A DNA stretch of 16,704 nucleotides from Bacteroidales bacterium (GTDB taxonomy: Bacteria; Bacteroidota; Bacteroidia; Bacteroidales; Marinilabiliaceae), in assembly GCA_004552385.1 (NCBI GenBank), contig SFOL01000034.1:1-16704 (forward strand). The letters are read 5' to 3'. The translations under genes were made by a program, and so were the position numbers. Under the pieces are notes generated by a model. That model did no database searches, was not told where the DNA came from, and saw only the letters and a list, made by a program, of their open reading frames with translations. This document shows, piece by piece, positions 1 to 6,955 of the stretch. How positions within the stretch are numbered: the stretch's first letter is position 1; the number at the start of each line of letters is the position of its first letter.

Positions 1-122
1 ATAATTTCTTGGTCAATATGATGAGTGCCATATCCGCATATTGTCTGTTCCCCAAGAAACCTTCAATTAGGTTAGAGCCTGTCAGTGACACGGAGTCTTT
101 TCGGCAATTGTGCTTGTTCTGA
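1..122 (+). CDS. C-terminal end of a probable IS transposase (partial, cut by window edge)
   Basis: An open frame starting at base 3 runs to a TGA at 120-122 and gives 39 residues. It begins NFLVNMMSAISAYCLFPKKP. The pattern NFLVN..SA..AYC..PKKPSI resembles the extreme C-terminus of DDE transposases of IS4/IS982-like elements common in Bacteroidales; I recognise it from memory only. The stretch is visibly more AT-rich than the thiamin genes beside it, as expected for a mobile element. The IS right end should lie shortly after the stop codon, perhaps around 127-145 where ATCGAACTCACGTTAAGG is found, but the matching left end is outside the window, so inverted repeats cannot be confirmed. The family assignment is uncertain. 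The element sits just past the end of the thiH transcription unit. Confidence 0.55.
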   Translation, partial: NFLVNMMSAISAYCLFPKKPSIRLEPVSDTESFRQLCLF

Positions 123-171
123 ATTCATCGAACTCACGTTAAGGAATAATATGGCGTGCTAATATAACAAA

Positions 172-208
172 TCCCGCCCCTGCTGACAGTAACACTGCAG
201 GGGCGGGA
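172..208 (-). terminator. Rho-independent terminator after thiH
   Basis: A perfect 12-bp inverted repeat (172-183 TCCCGCCCCTGC and 197-208 GCAGGGGCGGGA) has a 13-base loop. Read on the minus strand it is followed by the T-rich tract TTTGTTATATT. It lies 29 bases past the thiH stop, so it should end the thiS-G-C-H transcript. Confidence 0.8.
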
Positions 209-237
209 CTTGTTTCCAGTCCGTGTTCGTGACAGCG

Positions 238-1350
238 TCAGTTCATGACGTCATCCCAGTCTTTCCACACGGGTTCGCGCCCCGCCGCGCGTATGCCTGC
301 GCAGACGTCGGCCGTCTTACGCCCGTCGCTGACGTGGAACTGCTCAAGAGCCTGCGGGTAGCTGTAGTATCCGCCGGGTTCTGTGCGGCTCTCAGCGCTC
401 ATGGTGGTCACGCCGAGGGCGCACATGTGGTCGCGGATCTCGGCCGGCTCGCGTGTGGAGTAGCTTATGTCCACGTCATGGTCGAATATGCGGAACGCGA
501 ACGTCAGCTGAGCCAGTTCCTTGTCGCTCATTAGGACGTTCGGCTGGAATCCTCCGTTCTCCGCCACTCGCATTCGGGGAAAATTGACGCTCAGTTTGGT
601 GCGCCAGTAGTGCTGCTCCAGGTAGCGTACGTGGCGCGCCATCATGGTCATGTCGGTGCGCCACTCCTCGAGGCCCACCAGCACTCCCATGCCTATCGAG
701 TGCATCCCGGCCATGCCCATGCGGTCGAACCCGTTCACGCGCCACTCGAAGTTGCTCTTCATGCCCTTCGGGTGGTAGTCTTTATATCTCTCGCGGTGGT
801 AGGTCTCCTGGAAGCAGATGACCCCGTTCACGCCATCGTGAGCCAGGCGCGTGTAGTCCTCGGTCGAGAGCGGCATGACCTCGATCTTGATGTTTGAGAA
901 GTATTTACGCGCTATGCGCACCGTCTCGGCAATGTAGTCGACGCCTGCCTTGGCGGGGTTCTCGCCCGTCACGAGGAGTATGTTCTCGAACGGCCCGAGC
1001 TTTTTTATCGCCTTATACTCGTTCTCCACCTCCTCCATCGTCAGGATGGTGCGCTTCATCGGGTTCTGTACGTGAAAGCCACAGTATACGCACGAGTTGG
1101 TGCACGAGTTGGTGGTGTAGAGCGGTATGAACATCTGGATTGTCTTGCCGAACCTCTCCATCGTGTATTTCTGGCTCAGGCGGGCCATCGTCTCCAGGTA
1201 GGGCTCGGCGGCGGGCGAGATGAGGGCCATGAAGTCGTCAACGTCGCACCTCTTTTTTGCCAGGGCGCGCAGCACGTCGGCTTCCGTTGACCCGTATATC
1301 TTGTCCGTGGTCTCCTCCCACGATATTTTCAGTAGTTCGTCAGAAAACAT
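238..1350 (-). CDS. thiH: 2-iminoacetate synthase ThiH (radical SAM)
   Basis: The 370-residue product is ThiH, which cleaves tyrosine to p-cresol and dehydroglycine (2-iminoacetate), the glycine-derived part of the thiamin thiazole ring. The radical SAM cluster motif CxxxCxxC is intact at C83, C87 and C90 (NSCTNSCVYCGF). The C-terminus carries the family-typical EPVWKDWD. Its length matches usual ThiH (about 370-380). It is last in the minus-strand operon, 21 bases after the thiC stop, and a terminator follows. The product acts in the cytoplasm and feeds ThiG. Start M1 (MFSDELLKIS) fits other ThiH N-termini. In many Bacteroides thi operons thiF follows thiH; here a terminator and a transposase tail follow instead. 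Identity is very secure. Confidence 0.97.
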   Translation of the reverse strand: MFSDELLKISWEETTDKIYGSTEADVLRALAKKRCDVDDFMALISPAAEPYLETMARLSQKYTMERFGKTIQMFIPLYTTNSCTNSCVYCGFHVQNPMKRTILTMEEVENEYKAIKKLGPFENILLVTGENPAKAGVDYIAETVRIARKYFSNIKIEVMPLSTEDYTRLAHDGVNGVICFQETYHRERYKDYHPKGMKSNFEWRVNGFDRMGMAGMHSIGMGVLVGLEEWRTDMTMMARHVRYLEQHYWRTKLSVNFPRMRVAENGGFQPNVLMSDKELAQLTFAFRIFDHDVDISYSTREPAEIRDHMCALGVTTMSAESRTEPGGYYSYPQALEQFHVSDGRKTADVCAGIRAAGREPVWKDWDDVMN

Positions 1351-1371
1351 TTTTCACAGTTTTGTTGCCGA

Positions 1372-3075
1372 TTAACAGTTCTTACCCATCTTTCGCATGT
1401 CCCGGCTGATGCGCATGGCGCAGAAGTTTGGTCCGCACATTGTGCAATACTCGCCGTCTTGGTGTCCGCCCGCCTTGAAGTATTCCAATGCCCGCTCGGG
1501 ATCCAGGCTCAGGTTGAACTGGTCTTTCCATCGGAACTCGAACCTTGCTCGGCTCAAGGCGTCGTCGCGCAGCGACGCGCCGGGGTGACCTTTGGCCAGG
1601 TCGGCCGCATGGGCGGCTATCTTGTAGGTCACGACGCCCGTGCGGACGTCCTCCTTGTTCGGGAGGCCCAGATGCTCCTTCGGCGTGACGTAGCAGAGCA
1701 TGGCCGTCCCGAGCCAGCCTATTATGCTTGCGCCTATCGCGCTCGTTATGTGGTCATAGGCGGGGGCTATGTCGGTCACCAGCGGGCCGAGGGTGTAGAA
1801 CGGGGCTTCGTGGCATTTTTCAATCTGCCTCTCCATGTTCTCGCGTATCTTGTGCATCGGGACGTGGCCCGGGCCCTCTATGAAGGCCTGCACGTTTTTG
1901 GCCCAAGCGCGCTCCACGAGCTCGCCCATGGTGTCCAGCTCGGCGAATTGCGCGCGGTCGTTGGCGTCGTGGGTGGAGCCGGGCCTGAGGCCGTCGCCAA
2001 GTGAGAGCGCCACGTCATATTTGGCGCACAGGTCGCATATGTCGTCGAAGTGCTCGTATAGGAAGCTCTCTTTCTGGTGGTAGCGGCACCACGTGGATAT
2101 TATGGAGCCGCCGCGGCTCACCATGCCCGTGAGGCGGTCGTCGGCGAGGCCTACGTTCTTCAGGCGTATGCCGCAGTGGATGGTGAAGTAGTCCACGCCC
2201 TGCTCGCATTGCTCCACAAGGGTGTCGCGGAACAGCTCCCACGTCAGGTCCTCTGCTTTGCCGTTCACCTTCTCCATGGCCTGGTACATGGGCACCGTGC
2301 CGACAGGCACGGGGCAGTTGCGGACAATCCATTCGCGCGTCTCGTGGATGTTGTCGCCTGTCGAGAGGTCCATGAGGGTGTCTCCGCCCCATTTGCAGCT
2401 CCACACGGCTTTCTCGACCTCCTCGTCTATGCTGCTCGTGGTGGCCGAGTTGCCTATGTTGGTGTTTATCTTCACCAGGAAGTTGCGGCCAATTATCATG
2501 GGCTCGGCCTCCGGGTGGTTTATGTTGGCCGGCAGCACGGCCCTGCCCGCGGCTATCTCTTCGCGCACGAAGTCTGGCGTTATGTGGGTCTCTATGCCCA
2601 GCTCGGCGCAGTTCATGTTCTCGCGTATGGCCACGTATTCCATCTCGGGCGTCACTACGCCCTGCTTGGCGTACCACATCTGAGTCACGTGCGCGCCCTC
2701 TTTCGCCCTGAGCGGCTGCTGTATGTGCTCGAAGCGCAGGTGGTCCAGGCTCTTGTCCGCCAGGCGCGCGCGGCCGTATTCCGAGCTCAGCTCAGAAATC
2801 CTCTCCACTCCGCCGCGTTTCTCTATCCACTCCTCGCGCAGGCGCGGCAGTCCTTTTTTCAGGTCTATCCGGGCATCCTTGTCTCCGTACGGGCCGCTGG
2901 TGTCATATACCAGCACGGGGGCGTTCTCGCGCCTGTGCTCCGTGCCGTCGGCGTCCACCGTGACAGTGGGTGTCAGGTTCACGCGGCGCATGCCGACGCG
3001 CAGGTCCGGGTATATCTTACCCGGCAGGTATACTTTCTCGCTTCCCGGGAATGTTATCTTAATGTTCTCGTTCAT
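1372..3075 (-). CDS. thiC: Phosphomethylpyrimidine synthase ThiC
   Basis: The 567-residue product is ThiC, the radical SAM enzyme that rearranges aminoimidazole ribotide (AIR) into hydroxymethylpyrimidine phosphate (HMP-P), the pyrimidine half of thiamin. The C-terminal cluster motif CxxCxxxxC is present at C544, C547 and C552 (YCTMCGPNFC). Recognisable core segments include NINHPE, NSATTSS, FIEGPGHVPMHK and LGPLVTDIAPAYDH. The start MNENIKITFPGSEK is typical of Bacteroidetes ThiC. Length is normal for the form without the plant extension. It lies third in the riboswitch-led operon, 66 bases after thiG, and that gap contains a small hairpin. The enzyme is cytoplasmic and Fe-S dependent. No anomalies were seen; identity is very secure. 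Confidence 0.98.
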   Translation of the reverse strand: MNENIKITFPGSEKVYLPGKIYPDLRVGMRRVNLTPTVTVDADGTEHRRENAPVLVYDTSGPYGDKDARIDLKKGLPRLREEWIEKRGGVERISELSSEYGRARLADKSLDHLRFEHIQQPLRAKEGAHVTQMWYAKQGVVTPEMEYVAIRENMNCAELGIETHITPDFVREEIAAGRAVLPANINHPEAEPMIIGRNFLVKINTNIGNSATTSSIDEEVEKAVWSCKWGGDTLMDLSTGDNIHETREWIVRNCPVPVGTVPMYQAMEKVNGKAEDLTWELFRDTLVEQCEQGVDYFTIHCGIRLKNVGLADDRLTGMVSRGGSIISTWCRYHQKESFLYEHFDDICDLCAKYDVALSLGDGLRPGSTHDANDRAQFAELDTMGELVERAWAKNVQAFIEGPGHVPMHKIRENMERQIEKCHEAPFYTLGPLVTDIAPAYDHITSAIGASIIGWLGTAMLCYVTPKEHLGLPNKEDVRTGVVTYKIAAHAADLAKGHPGASLRDDALSRARFEFRWKDQFNLSLDPERALEYFKAGGHQDGEYCTMCGPNFCAMRISRDMRKMGKNC

Positions 3076-3115
3076 CTTCTCAGTTCCGTTATGGTCGCTT
3101 GGGTTGGTGAATGTG

Positions 3116-3129
3116 TGGCGTCAGCGCCA
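3116..3129. other. Small hairpin between thiG and thiC
   Basis: TGGCG-TCAG-CGCCA is a perfect 5-bp stem with a 4-base loop in the 66-base thiG-thiC gap. No T-tract follows on the minus strand, so it is not a classical terminator. It may mark a processing or stability site in the operon mRNA. Role unknown. Confidence 0.35.
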
Positions 3130-3141
3130 TTGAAGCTCATC

Positions 3142-3912
3142 CTAATTCAGGAATGAAGTGAGTGGGCTGCTGGCCTCGACGGAGTCAGACACTGCGCCGA
3201 GTCCGGCCTCGTAGGCCTTACGGCCCGTCACCACGGCCTCTTTGAATGCCTCGGCCATGAGCTCGGGGTTCGTGGCCACGGCTATGGCAGTGTTGACTAG
3301 CACCGCGTCGGCTCCCATTTCCATGGCTGCTGCGGCGTGGCTCGGGGCTCCTATGCCGGCGTCTACCACGACGGGCACTGTGCTCTGCTCTATTATCATG
3401 CGCAGGAAGTCCTCGGTGCGGAGGCCCTTGTTGGTGCCTATTGGGGCGGCCAGCGGCATGACCGTTGACGCTCCCGCCTCCTCCAGCCTTTTGCACAAGA
3501 TGGGGTCGGCCTGGCAGTATGGCAGCACTTTGAAGCCGAGCTTCACGAGTTCTTCGGTGGCCTTGAGTGTCTCTATTGGGTCGGGCAGCAGGTTGCGCGG
3601 GTCGGGGTGTATCTCCAGTTTGAGCCACTCCGTGCCGAAGGCCTCGCGGCTGAGCTTGGCCGCGAAGATGGCCTCCTCGGCGGTGCGCACGCCGCTGGTG
3701 TTGGGCAGCAGCTGGATGCCGGGTGCCTTGATGTGCGCCAACATGTCGTCCGTCTGGCTGTTCTGAGTGTCGATGCGCTTCATGGCCACGGTGACCATCT
3801 CGGTGCCCGAGGCCGCTATAGCCTTGCGCATAATCTCGTTGCTGCTGAATTTGCCTGTGCCCAGGAATAGGCGGGACGTGAACTCCCTGCCTGCTATAGT
3901 CAGTTTTGTCAT
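3142..3912 (-). CDS. thiG: Thiazole synthase ThiG
   Basis: The 256-residue product is ThiG, the TIM-barrel enzyme that joins 1-deoxyxylulose 5-phosphate, dehydroglycine from ThiH and the sulfur carried as ThiS thiocarboxylate to make the thiazole phosphate. Key segments are FLGTGKF (residues 16-22), LLPNTSG (68-74), WLKLEIHPDP with the expected Schiff-base lysine K98, and the phosphate-binding C-terminal half PVVVDAGIGAPSHAA and GADAVLVNTAIA. The C-terminus SSPLTSFLN is typical of the Bacteroidales form. Length is normal. It sits 120 bases downstream of thiS and upstream of thiC in the same operon. The larger gap on its 5' side is where Bacteroides operons often carry thiE (from memory). Identity is very secure. 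Confidence 0.97.
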   Translation of the reverse strand: MTKLTIAGREFTSRLFLGTGKFSSNEIMRKAIAASGTEMVTVAMKRIDTQNSQTDDMLAHIKAPGIQLLPNTSGVRTAEEAIFAAKLSREAFGTEWLKLEIHPDPRNLLPDPIETLKATEELVKLGFKVLPYCQADPILCKRLEEAGASTVMPLAAPIGTNKGLRTEDFLRMIIEQSTVPVVVDAGIGAPSHAAAAMEMGADAVLVNTAIAVATNPELMAEAFKEAVVTGRKAYEAGLGAVSDSVEASSPLTSFLN

Positions 3913-4032
3913 GTCAGTTGTTATCCTTGTCCCTGCCGTGCGGCGCTTTTCACGTGTGGCGGCGGGTGTCGTTACTTTTTGGGGTCGATTTGTTTGCCTT
4001 TTTGTGGTTCCATCTTTGACTCGCCATGAGCA

Positions 4033-4230
4033 TTAACCGCCGCTCGCGGCTTTTATTATCATCACCTTGTCGTTCTCCGCCAGGGACTTTGCGCCCCATT
4101 CTGTTTTGGGGACGATATCCATGCCTATGGCCACGGCCACGCCGGTCTCCGGCAGGCCAAGTTGCGCCACGAGTTGCGCCACGGTGACTCCTTGGAAGTC
4201 TACCGGCTTGTCGTTTACTGTAATCTGCAT
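4033..4230 (-). CDS. thiS: Sulfur carrier protein ThiS
   Basis: The 65-residue product is ThiS, a ubiquitin-fold sulfur carrier. Its C-terminal Gly-Gly (IIKAASGG) is adenylated by ThiF and then loaded as a thiocarboxylate that donates sulfur to ThiG. Both the GG end and the family pattern VAVAI...VPKTEW are present, and the length is normal. It is the first gene of the riboswitch-led operon. Its ATG is preceded by AGAGAGG (4233-4239), an unusually good Shine-Dalgarno-like sequence for a Bacteroidetes, two bases before the start. A perfect 7-base complement lies upstream in the leader at 4277-4283. No thiF partner is next to it in this window. Confidence 0.96.
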   Translation of the reverse strand: MQITVNDKPVDFQGVTVAQLVAQLGLPETGVAVAIGMDIVPKTEWGAKSLAENDKVMIIKAASGG

Positions 4231-4232
4231 AT

Positions 4233-4283
4233 CCTCTCTATTTTTATTGGTTTGCGCGGTTGGGGAGGGAAAAATCAGAGAGG
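4233..4283 (-). promoter_or_regulatory. Possible SD-sequestering stem in the thiS leader (riboswitch expression platform)
   Basis: On the minus strand CCTCTCT (4283 to 4277) is perfectly complementary to AGAGAGG (4239 to 4233), which ends two bases before the thiS ATG. The loop would be 37 bases. The overlapping CCCCTC (4285 to 4280) can instead pair with GAGGGG in the aptamer (4407 to 4402). The two pairings cannot coexist, which suggests translational switching. Only the complementarity is seen; the mechanism is inferred. Confidence 0.45.
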
Positions 4284-4328
4284 GGGTGTGAGGTGGGCTT
4301 GCGTGTCTTGCCGCGTGCCATGGTGGTC

Positions 4329-4414
4329 AGACTTACGTCCCTACGGCAGCATTATCTGCGTCAGGTTTTCAGGGTATGATCTCAGCCGTGCGTCCTCGGC
4401 ACCCCTCGTCGTCT
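4329..4414 (-). promoter_or_regulatory. TPP riboswitch (THI element) upstream of thiS
   Basis: On the minus strand the conserved aptamer parts appear in order. GAGGGGTGCC forms the P2/P3 5' side. A short P3 is closed by GCCG/CGGC. CTGAGAT leads to ATACCC, the pyrimidine-sensing side of P2. ACCTGAC is followed by GCAGATAATGCTGC (P5 with the AUAAUGC core), then CGTAGGGA. A closing AGAC/GTCT pair (4411-4414 with 4329-4332) can form part of P1. The element binds thiamin pyrophosphate and should repress thiS-G-C-H when TPP is plentiful. No rho-independent terminator is evident between it and thiS (98 bases), which favours translational control. Confidence 0.93.
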
Positions 4415-4442
4415 TATTTTCCTTTTTTCTTCCGCTACTCCG

Positions 4443-4450
4443 CGAATATA
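4443..4450 (-). promoter_or_regulatory. Candidate -7 promoter element of the thi operon
   Basis: TATATTCG on the minus strand matches the Bacteroidetes -7 consensus TAnnTTTG at all but one position and lies about 30 bases upstream of the aptamer, the right distance for a riboswitch transcript start near 4436. No TTTG is found at the expected -33 spacing, so support is modest. Confidence 0.35.
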
Positions 4451-4476
4451 CTCTTTTTGCCCCAAGGGTGTGCTGC

Positions 4477-6948
4477 TCACTTTGCAACAATCTTCATCGT
4501 GGCGCTTTGCGAGCCTGCCGCCGCCCTTATTGCGAATAAGCCTTTTGGTAGCGTCAGGCGGGTCTCCGAGTCGCCGCTTATGGTGCGGGTGGCCACGGCT
4601 TCGCCGCTCATACCGTAGACTGAGACGTCCACCGGGCTGGTGCCGACGCCTTCTATGCGTATTGTGAGCTCCTCGCCCGCTGAGGCGGGATACGGGTGGG
4701 CGATTATTCGCATTTTGGGGTCAGCTTCTCCTCCCGCGGTCACTGGGCACGCTTGCTCAGTCGTGCCGTCAGTCTTGGTCAGGATCACTGAGTAGACGGC
4801 TTGGGGCAGGCTCTGGGCGTGATAGTATTGTTTTGTGGCTCCGGGTATCGGCTCTCCATCGGCTGTCCATTGATACGCGGTGTAGAGCTTTTTGCTGTTG
4901 TCTGCCGCCAGCGTGTTGCCAAATTTAACCACTATGACGCCGGATGCGCACTCTCCCGACGGGTCGGGGCCGGTGTATGGGGTTATGGTGAAATACGTCG
5001 TCCTGTATTCGCTGCTTGTAAGGTAGTAATTCTGGTTATTAGCCTTAAGCCTGTACCTCACTTCATACGTCCCCGGCTCGGGCTTTACGGCCCGGGTGTC
5101 ATATTCTGCCACGTCGATTTCAGGATCCTCGCCACCTTCGGGCGCGTTGTCCGCCTCGGGCATTGTAACCTTGCCCAGCCGGGTGGTGCCGTCGGCGGGC
5201 CGCGGTTCTATCTCAATGCCGTTCGTCACGACGAGGCCGAGCCGCGCCACGTTTATGACGAAGTCCTTGAGTGTCTCACCATAGCCTACGACCACGATGC
5301 CTTTTGTGGGGTCGAGGTTGTCGTTGCCAAGTTTGTGTGATACCACGGTCAGCTTGTTGACTCCCGCGCCGAGAAGGTCTTCTTTGTAAATCAAATGGTC
5401 TCGGTCTCCATTCAGTCGCGCCTCTATCCCGCCTGTCTCTGTTGTCAAGATGCCGCCGTCGTAATACGTCACTTCCGCGTCCGTGCGGAAGTCGACGGTC
5501 TCGCCATACGTTATGCTTACGATCTCATTTTCACTGCCGTTGATTGTTATCTTGGGCGTGTTCCGACATACGCGCCCGCAGTCATCGCAATATGTGAATA
5601 TGCCATCTATGTCGTATCTTATGCCTTTGTCATCTACGAAGAAAAGGCTTACGAGCACCGGTATCTCTTCTTCGTAGCTTTTGGGATATTTTGTCACACT
5701 GTTTCTGACGTTAGTGCCTATATACGCGCCGCTTATGCCTATGCGTCCGTCTCCATATCCGCACAGCTCCACGCCGTCTTGCGGCAAGATGATCTCGCCG
5801 CCATTGGCGAACCATTCATAGTCATACACTTGCGTCAGCTGTTCTTTTGTCAGTACGTCTCCATGTGCCGCCATCGGCTTGCTGAAGAAGTCGGGGTCTG
5901 TCTCGGGCGAGGGTGGGGTCTTGTCGCCTGGTTTGTCTGGTTTGTCTGGGACGGCAGGGTCGGTAGGCTCTGTGGGCGGGGGAGCGTCGGCTGCCGTTAT
6001 GGTGAATTGCGCGGTCTGCCAGTCGTTGCACGTCAGTGTGTAGTTTGCGCTTTTACACTCCATGCGGTAGCTGACGTCATACGTCCCTTGCTCCGGCTTC
6101 ACTTGGCTTGAGTCCACCTCGGCCAGCTCTATCATCGGGTCCTCGCCACCGTCTGGCACATTGTCGGCCTTAGGCAGTGTGACTTTCCCGAGGCGGGTGG
6201 TGCCGTCGGCTTTGCGCGACTCTATGCTTAGCCCGCTTGCGCACGTTGGCCGAGGGATTATTGTCACGTCGAACGTCTTCTCGTATCTCTTGAACCCGAC
6301 TCTCACGGGGCCGTAAGTTGGTGAGAATATGTTGTTCCCGATCTGCACTGACACAACCCTGAGGCTGTGCCTCCCCACCGCCAATATCGTGTCGCGGTCC
6401 ATCAGCTCGTTTGAGCCGTCAAGGTAGGCATTTGTGCCTCCCACCTCGATATACGTATACGCCCCGCCGTTCTCCTCTATCCGCGCGTCGGTCCGGTGGT
6501 CTAGTTTGTCGCCATAGGTGAGTGTCACATCCCCGTCTTCGCTTCCGTTTAGCGTTATGACGGGCGTCTCGCGCTCTATGCGCCCGCACCTGTTGCAATA
6601 CGTGTACCAGTCTTTCAGGGTTTCCGAGTTGCCATCTTTGTCCACAACCTCGAGCTTCACGGTCACTTTGTATTTCGTGTTATACCCTTCGGCCGATGGC
6701 AGCGACCCGTCAAAGGATGCGTCTTTAATCCTTATTTCGCCCCCCTCGTAGTCGCACAGTTTCACGCCGCCCTCGGGCAGGTCGAGCTTCGCCCCTTTTG
6801 AGAACCAGTCGTAGTCATACACGTGCGTAAGCGTCTCTTGCCCCAAGACAGGGTAGTCGACCATCAGCGGTTCTTTCGGGAAGTCCTCAGCATTAGCCGA
6901 GAGGCTTGCGAGGGCGAAGGCTGCGGTCAGTGTTCTTATGCTCGTCAT
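4477..6948 (-). CDS. Secreted protein with two ~290-residue tandem repeats, Ig-like domain and T9SS-type C-terminal domain
   Basis: The 823-residue protein is not one I can name. Residues 1-20 (MTSIRTLTAAFALASLSANA) look like a signal peptide. Residues 34-318 and 365-656 are two copies of one unit, joined by a Pro/Asp/Lys/Thr-rich linker (about 322-352). Each copy starts with LT.VYDY.WF and has a CxxC knuckle (C118/C121; C454/C457 plus C461), a segment TP.IT.NGSE, then ADGTTRLGKVT and GGEDP, and ends in FTIT. Residues about 666-735 resemble the Ig-like module (AYQWTADGEPIPGAT) often found before sorting signals. Residues about 748-823 fit a type A T9SS sorting domain (VSVYGMSGEAV, LPKGLFAIRA). 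It is therefore predicted to be exported and surface-attached or released. It starts 7 bases after the thiE stop, so it is probably co-transcribed with thiE, yet nothing in it suggests thiamin chemistry. No enzyme motif was recognised. Confidence 0.85.
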   Translation of the reverse strand: MTSIRTLTAAFALASLSANAEDFPKEPLMVDYPVLGQETLTHVYDYDWFSKGAKLDLPEGGVKLCDYEGGEIRIKDASFDGSLPSAEGYNTKYKVTVKLEVVDKDGNSETLKDWYTYCNRCGRIERETPVITLNGSEDGDVTLTYGDKLDHRTDARIEENGGAYTYIEVGGTNAYLDGSNELMDRDTILAVGRHSLRVVSVQIGNNIFSPTYGPVRVGFKRYEKTFDVTIIPRPTCASGLSIESRKADGTTRLGKVTLPKADNVPDGGEDPMIELAEVDSSQVKPEQGTYDVSYRMECKSANYTLTCNDWQTAQFTITAADAPPPTEPTDPAVPDKPDKPGDKTPPSPETDPDFFSKPMAAHGDVLTKEQLTQVYDYEWFANGGEIILPQDGVELCGYGDGRIGISGAYIGTNVRNSVTKYPKSYEEEIPVLVSLFFVDDKGIRYDIDGIFTYCDDCGRVCRNTPKITINGSENEIVSITYGETVDFRTDAEVTYYDGGILTTETGGIEARLNGDRDHLIYKEDLLGAGVNKLTVVSHKLGNDNLDPTKGIVVVGYGETLKDFVINVARLGLVVTNGIEIEPRPADGTTRLGKVTMPEADNAPEGGEDPEIDVAEYDTRAVKPEPGTYEVRYRLKANNQNYYLTSSEYRTTYFTITPYTGPDPSGECASGVIVVKFGNTLAADNSKKLYTAYQWTADGEPIPGATKQYYHAQSLPQAVYSVILTKTDGTTEQACPVTAGGEADPKMRIIAHPYPASAGEELTIRIEGVGTSPVDVSVYGMSGEAVATRTISGDSETRLTLPKGLFAIRAAAGSQSATMKIVAK
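4981..5856 (-). repeat. Repeat copy 2 in the 823-residue secreted protein
   Basis: Codes for residues 365-656. Its opening 16 residues match copy 1 at 11 of 16 positions, and the ADGTTRLG...GGEDP segment matches at 21 of 25. At the DNA level similarity is patchy, which suggests an old duplication. Confidence 0.85.
5930..5947. repeat. Two tandem 9-base units (GGTTTGTCT) in the linker coding region
   Basis: GGTTTGTCT occurs twice head to tail within the Pro-rich linker and codes, on the minus strand, for the DKP repeat in PDKPDKP. Linker length may vary between strains by slippage here. Confidence 0.6.
5995..6849 (-). repeat. Repeat copy 1 in the 823-residue secreted protein
   Basis: Codes for residues 34-318, the N-terminal copy of the duplicated unit. 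It holds the first CxxC pair (YTYCNRCGR). See copy 2 for the comparison. Confidence 0.85.
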
Positions 6949-6955
6949 TTGGTGC

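Noticed and set aside
2077..3156. Long plus-strand open frame (359 codons) opposite thiC
   Set aside because: It is antisense to the unmistakable thiC gene. The high GC content of the host creates long mirror frames.
3950..4033. 27-codon frame whose ATG overlaps the thiS stop (TAATG)
   Set aside because: The product is a basic peptide without any recognisable feature and it ends inside a gap with no conservation evidence. The overlap alone is not enough.
4231..4328. Rho-independent terminator as riboswitch expression platform
   Set aside because: A TTTTT run exists on the minus strand at about 4270-4275, but no GC-rich stem precedes it; the SD-pairing model fits better.
5395..6111. 238-codon plus-strand frame opposite the secreted repeat protein
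   Set aside because: The minus-strand frame has a signal peptide, internal duplication and a sorting domain; the plus frame has none of these.
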